Notes: a model not told the origin generated them from the letters alone. Counted from the stretch's first letter, positions 7,833 to 15,595 are shown. The stretch: DNA of 26,117 nucleotides from Gp7-AA10 sp035636095 (GCA_035636095.1 DASPZU010000031.1:1-26117), one strand, 5' to 3'. Numbers and translations are program-made.

Positions 7833-8407
7833 GGCGAAACGTTTCCGATGAGCTCCGACAAACGTTTGAGCGCGCGATGTTTTCGAACGCGCAGGGTTCC
7901 GGGATCCACGCCCAGGCGCCGCGCGATATCGGAGCTCTCGAGACCGTCGATGTAAAGCATGCGCAACAAATCGCGATCGTCTGGGGGCATGTGCTCGATC
8001 GCCGAGCGGACTCCCTCGCGCCGCGCTTCGTCGACCAGGGCGATCAGCGGATCCGATTCCTCGCCGCTCGAGCTCTGCATTCCGGCGCGGAAGCGGAGCA
8101 GTGCTCCCTCCTCACGCCGCGCCGAACGCCCGTAGTGAAGGCAGATGTTGCGGGCTGTCTGAAAAATGAAGGCAGGAAGGGCCTCCAGATTCTCGACGCG
8201 TTGCTGACGAAGCGCTTGGAGTGCCCGTCGCAAGGTCTCCTGCGCCACATCTTCAGCAGCCGATCGATCGCGTAAGCGGCGCGCAGCAAAGATGCACAGA
8301 CGCTTCCAGAAGCGGTTGCTGAGGTCGACCGCAATCTCGTCCGCCGAACTGCCGTTCGCCGCACGTGTCATCGCGTCGGAGGCCATGATGTCTCGGGTGC
8401 GCGCCAT
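7829..8407 (-). CDS. ECF-type RNA polymerase sigma factor
   Basis: The 192-residue product has region 2 at about 20-90, with DRSAAEDVAQETLRRALQAL carrying the conserved D..DD.QE-type helix. A variable linker is followed by region 4 at about 130-185, with a helix-turn-helix: LLRMLYIDGLESSDIARRLGV then GTLRVRKHRALKRL. It directs polymerase to stress promoters and would be held by the anti-sigma factor encoded immediately after it. I chose the ATG at 8407 because the longer open frame runs into the divergent gene and codes for low-complexity residues. No good ribosome site is visible at any candidate, and internal ATGs 7 and 12 codons in are alternatives. The operon continues with TPR-CHAT and uracil glycosylase genes. 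Confidence 0.85.
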   Translation of the reverse strand: MARTRDIMASDAMTRAANGSSADEIAVDLSNRFWKRLCIFAARRLRDRSAAEDVAQETLRRALQALRQQRVENLEALPAFIFQTARNICLHYGRSARREEGALLRFRAGMQSSSGEESDPLIALVDEARREGVRSAIEHMPPDDRDLLRMLYIDGLESSDIARRLGVDPGTLRVRKHRALKRLSELIGNVSP

Positions 8408-8475
8408 TGTAACGCCGCAACCGGCGCGGGAACTCACTCTCTGTGATAGTTTGCAAGCACCCGGAGGTCCTCTCG

Positions 8476-9441
8476 ATGCGCAAGACGATGGCAGTCCTGC
8501 TGTTGATCGCGTCACCGGTAATCGCTGCCACTCCGGCCGGGCTGAAGAAGCGCGTGGCCGTCATGGACATGTCGATGGCCGCCACGGCGATGGCTCAGCC
8601 AACGGGAGGCGGCGGCACGACGTTCACGTCGACGATTCAGATTCCGCCGCCCGCCGACTTCGCGATGGCGCTGACGGAGATTCTGACGACCGAGCTTGCC
8701 AAGACAGGTCGCGTCATCGTTCTGGAGCGAAAGGCGATGAGCGACATCGCTGCCGAGCATGAACTGGCGGCCGGCGGCAAAGCGAATCCCGAGACGGCCG
8801 CCAGGAGCGGGGCGATCATCGGCGCGCAGTATCTGATCCGCTCTGCAATCAGCGAATATTCGTACAGCCAGACCGGAACGAGCGGCTCGCTGAAGGTGAT
8901 CAAGGGCATCAACCTCGGCGCCACGGTTTTGCGGGCGCAGGTCGGCATCGACACCCGCGTGTACGACGCGCTCACCAGCGAGGTGATCGCATCGGCGACC
9001 TCGCACGGAACCGCGACATCGAGTGGCGCCGACGTCAAGCTCTCCAACGCCAGGATGGACGCCAGCGCGGCCGGCTTTGTCACGACGCCGCTGGGCAGAG
9101 CGTCGCGCGAAGCGCTCGACGGCACGGTGCGCTTCATCATCGCAAAACTGGGCGAGGCGAAGTGGGAAGCACGCGTCATTCGGGCCGAGGGCGCGCAGAT
9201 TTATGTCAACGCCGGCGAGGAAGCGGGCGTCGAGAATGGACAGACGTTCGGCGTGTATCGCGCCGCGGAAGCACTCATCGATCCGGCCTCTGGAGTCAAC
9301 CTCGGAACTCCCGACAAGCAGGTGGCGGTCGTTCGGATTACAAACGTGACGCCGAAATATTCGATCGCCGAGCTCGTCAGCGGAGAGTCACCGAAGCGCA
9401 ACGATATCCTTCGGCCGCAGCAGAGGGGAGCGAATCCCTAG
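8476..9441 (+). CDS. CsgG-like exported protein
   Basis: The start at 8476 follows GGAGG (8462-8466) at good spacing and gives a signal peptide, MRKTMAVLLLIASPVIAA. The 321-residue product opens with LKKRVAVMDMSM, the first strand of the CsgG/curli-assembly fold. DFAMALTEILTTELAKTGRVIVLERKAM and GAQYLIRSAISEYSY follow, both characteristic of that family. A C-terminal part (about 240-318) with YVNAGEEAGVENGQTFGVYR resembles the FlgT C-terminal fold. There is no lipobox, unlike true CsgG, so it is probably a soluble periplasmic or loosely bound envelope protein rather than a curli secretion pore. No curlin genes are nearby. It is divergent from the ECF operon across a 68-base promoter region, so joint regulation is possible. 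Confidence 0.7.
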   Translation: MRKTMAVLLLIASPVIAATPAGLKKRVAVMDMSMAATAMAQPTGGGGTTFTSTIQIPPPADFAMALTEILTTELAKTGRVIVLERKAMSDIAAEHELAAGGKANPETAARSGAIIGAQYLIRSAISEYSYSQTGTSGSLKVIKGINLGATVLRAQVGIDTRVYDALTSEVIASATSHGTATSSGADVKLSNARMDASAAGFVTTPLGRASREALDGTVRFIIAKLGEAKWEARVIRAEGAQIYVNAGEEAGVENGQTFGVYRAAEALIDPASGVNLGTPDKQVAVVRITNVTPKYSIAELVSGESPKRNDILRPQQRGANP

Positions 9442-9464
9442 CAACTCAGTTAACATGATCGCTG

Positions 9465-10175
9465 TTGATACGGCGATTCCTCCTCCTCTTTCTTTTTCCG
9501 ATCACCGCCAACGCCTGGACCCTCACCGCGGATTACCAGATCGCGGACCGCGCCGGCCGTCTCGCACCGCACGATCTGAATCTGGTGATCAAACGCTATC
9601 GCACGCAGTATCGCGCCGGAATCGACTACGGAGTTCGTGAGGAGGCCGCCGACAAGCATCGCGCCCATCTCAAGGAACGGATCGAGAAAGAAACACGCGG
9701 CTGCATCGGCATGATCCACTCGAATCAACCGATGGCGCAGGTCGTGGCGCGTCTGGGCCTTCTCTCCCATCTGGTCGGCGACGCCAACAATCCGTTTCAC
9801 GTCGATACCGAAGACGCGCTCGAATCGTCGCACAGCGATTTCGAGTTTTACTTCGAGCGGCGGATGGAGCGCTTTCCGACCGTCTTCTACGGACTCGACG
9901 CGCGATTTGCGCTGCCCCAGTATCTCGATCGCACCTTCAAGAGGACCGCCAGTTACGCTCCGCTGATGAGCGAAGAATATTTCCGCGATGACGCCCGGCA
10001 CACTTCTGCCGAGTTCGACGACCGTTCGACGGCCTTCGGCGTCGCGTCGATCTGCTACTCGCACGCCGTCACGGACCTCGTGAATCTGTACTACTACATC
10101 TGGAGGGAAGCCGGCGGCGACGTCCGTTCGGCCGCATCGATGCGCGGCGCGCGCGTCATTCAGCATGCGAATTGA
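9465..10175 (+). CDS. Exported phospholipase C/P1-nuclease-like protein
   Basis: The frame has no ATG. A TTG at 9465 gives a signal peptide, MIRRFLLLFLFPITANA, whose predicted cleavage would leave Trp18 as the first mature residue. A mature N-terminal Trp is a zinc ligand in zinc-dependent phospholipase C and S1/P1 nucleases. A further motif, LSHLVGDANNPFH (H102, D106, H112), matches their H-x3-D zinc site, and HSDFEFYFE follows. The usual early His after the Trp is not found; D22 lies near that position. The product is 236 residues. The family resemblance is moderate and the substrate is unknown: phospholipid, nucleic acid or neither. It follows the CsgG-like gene by 23 bases and overlaps purH by 11 bases. 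CTG at 9462 is an alternative start. Confidence 0.6.
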   Translation: MIRRFLLLFLFPITANAWTLTADYQIADRAGRLAPHDLNLVIKRYRTQYRAGIDYGVREEAADKHRAHLKERIEKETRGCIGMIHSNQPMAQVVARLGLLSHLVGDANNPFHVDTEDALESSHSDFEFYFERRMERFPTVFYGLDARFALPQYLDRTFKRTASYAPLMSEEYFRDDARHTSAEFDDRSTAFGVASICYSHAVTDLVNLYYYIWREAGGDVRSAASMRGARVIQHAN

Positions 10176-11649
10176 GCGCGCCATCCTCTCCGTCTCGGAC
10201 AAGAGCGGGATCATCGAGCTGGCGAAAGCGCTGCGAGCTCAAGGCGCCGAGATTCTGTCGACCGGCGGAACGGCCAAACATCTGGTCGACGCGGGGGTCG
10301 AAGTCACTGCCATCGCTTCCTGGTCCGGCGCACCCGAAATCCTCGGCGGCCGCGTGAAGACGCTGACGCCGAAAGTGTTCAGCGCGATCCTTCATCGTCG
10401 CGACAAGGCCGATCATCTCGCCGATATGGCACGTCTCGGCATCCCGCCCATCGATCTGGTGGTGGTCAATCTCTATCCCTTCGAGTCGACGGTTGCAAAA
10501 GAAGGCGTGGCGATCACGGAAGCTGTCGAGCAGATCGACATCGGCGGTCCGTCGATGCTTCGCGCCGCCGCGAAAAACTATCGCTACGTCCTTCCGTTAC
10601 CCGATCCGTCGTTGTACGAAGAGTTCGTTCGCCGGCTGGAGAAGGGTGAGATCACCGAGGCCTTTCGATTGCGCTGTGCGGTGGCGGTATTCGAAAAAAC
10701 TGCCCAGTACGATCGAGCGATCGCGACCTTTTTCCAGCCATCGGCGGGCCTGACGCTGCATCTCGCGAAATTTCAGGATCTGCGCTACGGCGAGAATCCG
10801 CAGCAGACGGCCGCCTTTTACGCCGACGGAAAGCCGTTCGACCAGATCCAGGGAAAAGAGCTTTCCTACAACAACCTGCTCGATCTTGATTCTGCGATCC
10901 GGCTGGCGCACGCTTTTCGCGATCCGGCAGCCGCGGTGATCAAGCACACGAATCCGTGCGGAGTCGCGCGGCGTCAGAGCATCTCGGAAGCGCTGCGGGG
11001 CGCCATCGAGGCCGATGCCGTGTCGGCGTTCGGCGGGATCGTGGGCGTCAATCGCGAATTCAACGACGAATGCGCGCGCGCAATCGAATCGCTTTTTCTG
11101 GAAGTGGTCGTCGCTCCTTCGTTCAGCGCCAGTGCGCTCGACGCGCTCAAGAAGAAAAAGAACTTGCGCGTGGTGGCGGCCGCTCTCCCTTCCAATCCGA
11201 TGGAGTACCGCAGCGCTGCCGGCGGTATCCTGGGGCAGAGCGTCGATCACATCGCGCCGCCGGGCGGATGGAAAGTCGTCACGACGCGACAGCCGACGTC
11301 AGTCGAAATGGCCGGGCTGGAGTTTGCGTGGATCGTGTGCGCCCATGTGAAGTCAAACGCCATCGTGCTCACCAGCGCGGCCCACTCGATCGGAATCGGA
11401 GCGGGTCAGATGAGCCGCGTCGATGCCGCCAGGGTTGCCATCTTGAAAGCGACCGCCGCGACCGCTGAATCTGTCGCGGCCTCCGATGCTTTCTTTCCGT
11501 TCCGCGACGGATTGGACATCCTGGCCGATGCCGGCGTGCGGGCGGTGATCCAGCCCGGCGGCTCCGTCCGCGATGCAGACGTCATCGCGGCCGCGAACGA
11601 GCGCGGCCTCTCCATGGTCTTCACCGGCGAGCGCCACTTCCGGCATTGA
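10165..11649 (+). CDS. purH: Bifunctional AICAR transformylase/IMP cyclohydrolase
   Basis: PurH performs the last two steps of purine synthesis: formyl transfer from 10-formyltetrahydrofolate to AICAR, then ring closure to IMP. The product is 494 residues, slightly shorter than the E. coli enzyme of about 529. The N-terminal cyclohydrolase (MGS-like) domain covers about 1-145, with AILSVSDKSGI, GAEILSTGGTAKHL and GRVKTLTPKV. The transformylase domain has RYGENPQQTAAFY, then VIKHTNPCGVA with the catalytic Lys-His pair at 260-261, AFGGIVGVNREF, and a C-terminal VIQPGGSVRD. It overlaps the preceding exported-protein gene by 11 bases, which may give coupled translation although the functions are unrelated. 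The MITE-like element starts 4 bases after its stop. Confidence 0.96.
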   Translation: MRIERAILSVSDKSGIIELAKALRAQGAEILSTGGTAKHLVDAGVEVTAIASWSGAPEILGGRVKTLTPKVFSAILHRRDKADHLADMARLGIPPIDLVVVNLYPFESTVAKEGVAITEAVEQIDIGGPSMLRAAAKNYRYVLPLPDPSLYEEFVRRLEKGEITEAFRLRCAVAVFEKTAQYDRAIATFFQPSAGLTLHLAKFQDLRYGENPQQTAAFYADGKPFDQIQGKELSYNNLLDLDSAIRLAHAFRDPAAAVIKHTNPCGVARRQSISEALRGAIEADAVSAFGGIVGVNREFNDECARAIESLFLEVVVAPSFSASALDALKKKKNLRVVAAALPSNPMEYRSAAGGILGQSVDHIAPPGGWKVVTTRQPTSVEMAGLEFAWIVCAHVKSNAIVLTSAAHSIGIGAGQMSRVDAARVAILKATAATAESVAASDAFFPFRDGLDILADAGVRAVIQPGGSVRDADVIAAANERGLSMVFTGERHFRH

Positions 11650-11652
11650 CCA

Positions 11653-11871
11653 TGGGGTCAGATCTTTGATTCTCGCTCGGTTCTACAGGCAGAAGATCGA
11701 CGTATGCGCATCGACGCGGCGTTGGGGCGTGTTTTTTCGCGTTCCGGCGAAAAACGATCGTTGCCGGACGACGCAAAGCTGTCGCCCGCTAAGAAGTGAT
11801 TGAATGGCCTTCTTTGACTCTTCAGTCTCTACTCTTTGAAGAGTGAAGCGAGAATCAAAGACCTGACCCCA
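11653..11871. mobile_element. MITE-like element with 25-bp terminal inverted repeats
   Basis: The left terminal repeat (11653-11677, beginning TGGGGTCAGATCTTTGATTC) and the right one (11847-11871) are complementary at 24 of 25 positions. Inside are a hairpin TTTTTCGC/GCGAAAAA (11733-11755) and another, ACTCTTCA/TGAAGAGT (11817-11844). A 31-codon frame (11704-11799, MRIDAALGRVF start, SLPDDAKLSPAKK end) is too short for a transposase but could be a remnant of one. The ends resemble sequences I associate with IS200-like/REP-associated tyrosine transposases, which is recollection only. It fills most of the 230-base gap between purH and the convergent HD-GYP gene, so it may also act as a transcription stop for both. 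Confidence 0.75.
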
Positions 11872-11879
11872 AAACCGGA

Positions 11880-13811
11880 TCAGGTGCGGAGCACGCCGGC
11901 ACGCTCATAGACCTTCGAGTCGATGAAGAGAGTGACCAGCGAGGAGTCGAGGAGGCCGTCCGTGACTTCCATCTTGAGGATGTCGAGCGCGCGATCGGTG
12001 GAGATGGCGCGTTTGTAGGGCCGGTCGCTGGCGGTGAGCGCGTCGTAGATGTCCGAGACCGTCATCATCCGCGACTGAATGGGAATCTCGGCGGCGGTCA
12101 GCTTGCGGGGATATCCGCGTCCGTTCAGTTTTTCGTGATGGGCGTAGGCGATGTTGGGCACGCTCACCAGATCCTTCGTCCACGGAATCTTCTGCAGGAA
12201 GTGGAACGTGTGCGTGACGTGACTCTCGATTTCGCTGCGTTCGGCCGGATCGAGGTTTCCCTTCCGAATCGACAAAATCCGCGCCTCCTCCGGCTGTACC
12301 AGCGGCTTGCGCTCGGTGCGCATGTCGAAGTACTCACGATTCACCAGCTGTTGCAGGTATTGAAAATCACCCTCCGGCAACACGGTGGGCTCATTCGATT
12401 GAGCCACGATCGCGAAATCCTTGTGCAGCTTCTCGATCTGTTCTGCGGTTTCGGCGTCCATGCGTCGCGCGAAATCGTCGAATCCTTCGCGCCCGTGCTT
12501 CAGCAGATACTCGACCTTGCGGCGGTAGGCATCGCTTTCCACCGACTTCATCGCGAAGTCGAACCGCCCGCGGATGGTCTCGAGCTGCATCGGATACAAC
12601 TTCTTTTCCTTGATCAACACCTGCTCCCGGACGCCGACCTTCCCGAAGTCGTGCAGCAGCGAGGCATAGCGGATTTCGCGGACCTGATCGGAGGAGAAGT
12701 GGATGTCGCGAAATTGGCCCGCTTCGATCCGGTCGACTGTTTTGGCGAGCTCGACGGTCAGATCTGCAACGCGGAATGAATGTCCTGAGGTGGTCGGATC
12801 GCGTTGCTCGATGGCGGTGACAGCCGCCGTCACGAAGCCTTCGAACAGACGCTCGATCGATTCGTAGAGAAGGTTGTTCTCGACCGCCACCGCGGCCTGG
12901 CCGGCCAGCGCTCGCATCAATTCCACGGTCTCCCTGTCGAAGGAGACGACTTCTCGCGGAACGGTGGTCGCGGTCAGCCGCTTTGCGGCCCCGGCGCGCT
13001 TGCGATTGATCAACTGCAGGACGCCGATCAGCTCTCCGACGTGATTCATCATCGGGAAAACCAGCATCGACCGCGTCAGATACTGATTCTCCTCATCGAA
13101 GGAACGGTTGATGGTGTACTCGGCGCCGGGCGGGAGGTCGTAGGCATCGTCGATGACCAGGGTCTCGCCGGTCAGCGCGACGTAGCCGGCCAGACTTCGG
13201 CGCGTGATGGGCAGGACCTTTTCCTCGAACGATATGACGTCGATCGAATCGTTCTGGGCCAGCTTCCAGCGCAGGACTTTCTGCCCGTCGACTTCGTCGA
13301 GCAGGTAGAGCGATCCGGCATCGGAGCGCGAGAGCTCGCGGGCCTTGCTCAGAATCGTGGTGAGCAGCACGGAGTGATCGCGTTCCGCCGACAGAGCAAT
13401 CCCGACCTCGCTCAGCTCCCGCAGCTCCTGGGTGCGATCCGAAAGCTGTCGCTCCAGCTGATCGGCGCGCATTTTCTGGTACAGGAACTGGTAAGCGCGC
13501 TTGATCGCGTTCGCGAGCGCGGCCGGCGAGGGGTTCTCGGGGAGATCGAAGTAAACCGTCTCGTCGGTCAGCCACCGCGGCTCTTCCCGAAGGCCGACGC
13601 CGACGATCGCGGTGCGGCGATCGGTGATGTCAGCCGCGCCGCCGTTGCCGCTGATGGCCGGATCGACCAGTACGACCCGCAGCGCGTGGGCATCGCTGGG
13701 GACGCGATCGAGGGACTCCATAACCAACGGAGAGATCGACTCTCTCTCCAGGGCTTCCGCGTAGCGCGCGATTGGGAAGCTCTTCGAGTGAATGAGCGTC
13801 AACGTGTGCAT
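11880..13811 (-). CDS. GAF-HD-GYP cyclic-di-GMP phosphodiesterase-like protein with insertion
   Basis: The 643-residue product (ATG at 13811) has an N-terminal region of about 110 residues resembling a degenerate receiver domain. A coiled-coil linker (about 110-145, MRADQLERQLSDRTQELREL) and a GAF domain (about 140-310, with GSLYLLDE and VGELIGVLQLIN) follow, then an HD-GYP domain. HD-GYP motifs present are GHSFRVADL (H344), LLHDFGK (H387, D388) and HHEKLNGRGYP (Y567), then SDIYDALTASDRPYK. HD-GYP enzymes degrade cyclic di-GMP. HD and GYP are 180 residues apart instead of about 65, so roughly 110 residues are inserted (about 418-517). A GTG at 13862 adds 17 residues and is the main alternative start. 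The gene is divergent from the BoxB-like gene and convergent with purH across the MITE. Confidence 0.88.
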   Translation of the reverse strand: MHTLTLIHSKSFPIARYAEALERESISPLVMESLDRVPSDAHALRVVLVDPAISGNGGAADITDRRTAIVGVGLREEPRWLTDETVYFDLPENPSPAALANAIKRAYQFLYQKMRADQLERQLSDRTQELRELSEVGIALSAERDHSVLLTTILSKARELSRSDAGSLYLLDEVDGQKVLRWKLAQNDSIDVISFEEKVLPITRRSLAGYVALTGETLVIDDAYDLPPGAEYTINRSFDEENQYLTRSMLVFPMMNHVGELIGVLQLINRKRAGAAKRLTATTVPREVVSFDRETVELMRALAGQAAVAVENNLLYESIERLFEGFVTAAVTAIEQRDPTTSGHSFRVADLTVELAKTVDRIEAGQFRDIHFSSDQVREIRYASLLHDFGKVGVREQVLIKEKKLYPMQLETIRGRFDFAMKSVESDAYRRKVEYLLKHGREGFDDFARRMDAETAEQIEKLHKDFAIVAQSNEPTVLPEGDFQYLQQLVNREYFDMRTERKPLVQPEEARILSIRKGNLDPAERSEIESHVTHTFHFLQKIPWTKDLVSVPNIAYAHHEKLNGRGYPRKLTAAEIPIQSRMMTVSDIYDALTASDRPYKRAISTDRALDILKMEVTDGLLDSSLVTLFIDSKVYERAGVLRT

Positions 13812-13971
13812 GTTGGGGACCTGCGCTGCAACTGTCCGCGGAGCCGGGATCTTCCATGCCACGGCAGAATCCGCTTACAATTCGCGTCTCGTTTTGCCCT
13901 AATTATTGCACTGAATGCAGCGAGAATGTTGCTGATTACGCAAACGTTGTCGGCTCCGCAGGAGGACGGTT

Positions 13972-15231
13972 TTGGCAGCCTACACTACCCAAACGATTAC
14001 GCCGAAATATCATGAGGCGCTCCTCGACTGGCAGAAGCAAAACTTTCCCGAGCTCGACTACCTCCTTAAAAACTGGACCAGGTATTACCCCACCCAGACG
14101 CCCTATCAGCTCTTCGCGAAAATCGGGAAATTGGCCTCGGAAACCATCAACTTTGGCCGCATGGCCGGTCAACAGCGATTCGAGCGTGCCGGCGATATGG
14201 TCGGCAATATGTTCTACACCGCCCGTGACATCATCCGGGCACAGGCATCGACCGAGCTCGGATCGATTCAACAGCACCGCCTGACCCTGGAAGAGGCGCC
14301 CAGCGACCAGATGAAAGTCTCCGTCCTTCGGATCATGGCCGAAGAGCTCAGACACGGGTATCAGATGTTTTGGGTGTTCGACCACGACGACTCGTGGCGC
14401 AAACCGGGCCATCCCGACGTGGCGAAGGAAACCATGGACGAATTGCTCTCGATGCAACTCGGCAATCACGTGCTCGATGCCTTCAACATCCCGTTCTATA
14501 ACTTCCTCGACAACGTCATCTTCGCAACCACGATCGATCTGGTCGGCAAATACCAGCTCGAGATGCAGAAAGTCTTCTCGTACGCGCCGATGGCGCGGTC
14601 GATGAGCCCGATGCTCTCCGAAGAGGGCTACCACATCGGATCGGGACGCGGGTTCCTCAAAGAGCTTGCCATCGGCGCCCTCACTGACAAAGGCCGCTAC
14701 TCGATCGCCGATATTCAGAAAGCCCTCAACGCCTGGATCCCGCGAGGACTCGAGATGTTCGGCAACGAACGCGGCGGCGAGACCGCCATCACATTCGGTT
14801 TCAAAGATCGCAACAACGGCACGGCCCAGGCGGAGTACTACAGCGAGGTGCGCGAAGTCCTGGAGCTGGTCAACGTCGAGGTGACACGCGTCAAAGTGAA
14901 GGACCTGACCGCGCCAGATGCGCGGAGCCTCGTCCGAGAGGTCCAGGACACCGGCGAGGCGATCAAGGGCGTCTCACCCAGGGATCTGCTGTTTGTTCCC
15001 GATCCGAAGTTCTACCGAAAGCGCGGCATGGAGGAAGTCGTCTTCATGCCCTACGACGTCTACGGAAACCTCATCACGGATAACGGCAAGGCCGTCAACG
15101 GCGAGCGTTACCTCGCTTACCTCTCGACCGTACTTCCCGACTACTTCCTGAAAACCAGCGAATTCACCAAGTACCGTGAGGCACTTCTCGGCCGCGAAGC
15201 GCTGCAGCCTGGAAAAACCTACGGCTGGTAA
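13972..15231 (+). CDS. BoxB/PaaA-type diiron oxygenase-like protein
   Basis: The start is TTG at 13972, supported by a strong AGGAGG (13960-13965) six bases upstream. The 419-residue product has six candidate diiron ligands: E95, E125 and H128 (AEELRH), D189 (TTIDLVGKYQ), E218 and H221 (SEEGYH). As I recall the benzoyl-CoA epoxidase BoxB ligands (E120, E150, H153, D211, E240, H243), the spacings 30, 3, 29 and 3 match exactly and the middle one differs by three. BoxB adds oxygen across the ring of benzoyl-CoA; PaaA is the phenylacetyl-CoA counterpart. It is shorter than BoxB (about 473). No BoxA reductase, BoxC, CoA ligase or Paa subunits are nearby, so substrate and electron donor are unknown. 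Confidence 0.8.
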   Translation: MAAYTTQTITPKYHEALLDWQKQNFPELDYLLKNWTRYYPTQTPYQLFAKIGKLASETINFGRMAGQQRFERAGDMVGNMFYTARDIIRAQASTELGSIQQHRLTLEEAPSDQMKVSVLRIMAEELRHGYQMFWVFDHDDSWRKPGHPDVAKETMDELLSMQLGNHVLDAFNIPFYNFLDNVIFATTIDLVGKYQLEMQKVFSYAPMARSMSPMLSEEGYHIGSGRGFLKELAIGALTDKGRYSIADIQKALNAWIPRGLEMFGNERGGETAITFGFKDRNNGTAQAEYYSEVREVLELVNVEVTRVKVKDLTAPDARSLVREVQDTGEAIKGVSPRDLLFVPDPKFYRKRGMEEVVFMPYDVYGNLITDNGKAVNGERYLAYLSTVLPDYFLKTSEFTKYREALLGREALQPGKTYGW

Positions 15232-15232
15232 G

Positions 15233-15288
15233 TCAGAAGGCAGAAAGCAGAAAGCAGAAAGCAGAAGGCGGAAGGCAGAAGGCAGAAG
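15233..15288. repeat. Tandem heptamer array, GCAGAAR type, eight units
   Basis: Starting two bases after the BoxB-like stop codon, eight consecutive 7-base units fill 15233-15288. From 15240 they read GCAGAAA three times, then GCAGAAG, GCGGAAG and GCAGAAG twice. The preceding unit is TCAGAAG. The same motif appears in reverse orientation at 15568-15595, so the two arrays could pair and bracket the pseudogene between them. Confidence 0.85.
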
Positions 15289-15291
15289 TAG

Positions 15292-15567
15292 CAGGCGGGC
15301 GGGACACGGCTCACCAATGGGAAGGAAACAAGGACCTACACGCCGGATTTTCCTGTTGGTACTTCGGCGCAGATTGCCGATCGGCAGACGCTGGAAGGCT
15401 TTCTCGAAAACTAGAAATGGCATCACCCGCTTGATCCGACGCAATTGGTCTACGCGGGCCACCGTGCAAGAGTGAAGGAAGTCGGCTTTTATCACGGCGC
15501 GGACGAGATCTATCTGTTAGAAGAGGTTCCTGGTTTTTGGCACGAGGAGAACCTTCGGCCGGCCTAG
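15292..15567 (+). pseudogene. Small-protein pseudogene interrupted by one in-frame stop
   Basis: One frame reads like a genuine protein on both sides of a single TAG (15412-15414). Before it: YTPDFPVGTSAQIADRQTLE and GFLEN. After it: KWHHPLDPTQLVYAGHRARV and VKEVGFYHGADEIYLLEEV, ending GFWHEENLRPA at a TAG (15565-15567). A TGG-to-TAG change would restore ENWKWHHPL, which suits the surrounding composition. No ATG opens the frame, which is closed upstream by TAG at 15289-15291 within the heptamer boundary, so the 5' end is also lost or altered. I do not recognise a named domain; the sequence looks like a compact beta-rich protein of about 90 residues. It is bracketed by opposed heptamer arrays. 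Stop-codon readthrough is an unlikely alternative. Confidence 0.6.
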
Positions 15568-15595
15568 CCGCCTTCTGCCTTCTGCCTTCTGCTTT
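15568..15595. repeat. Inverted copy of the heptamer array
   Basis: Three CTTCTGC units (15572-15592), with partial units on either side, are the reverse complement of the GCAGAAG array at 15233-15288. The pair forms an inverted bracket about 330 bases wide around the pseudogene, starting one base after its final stop. Confidence 0.8.

Noticed and set aside
8408..8475. GGGAAC-like ECF -35 box between the sigma gene and the CsgG-like gene
   Set aside because: A GGGAACTC is present on the plus strand, but no convincing -10 lies at the right spacing, so no promoter was called.
9455..9640. ATG-started frame at 9455 as the start of the exported protein
   Set aside because: It is in another frame and encodes no signal peptide; the signal and zinc motifs belong to the TTG-started frame.
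11704..11799. A 31-codon frame inside the MITE-like element
   Set aside because: It has no ribosome site and lies wholly inside the repeat element; kept only as a possible transposase remnant.
12804..14015. A 403-codon plus-strand frame opposite the HD-GYP gene
   Set aside because: It is antisense to clear GAF and HD-GYP motifs, has no recognisable domain, and overlaps the strong ribosome site of the BoxB-like gene.
15233..15595. Heptamer arrays as a CRISPR array
   Set aside because: The units are 7 bases and directly adjacent, with no spacers and no cas genes nearby.
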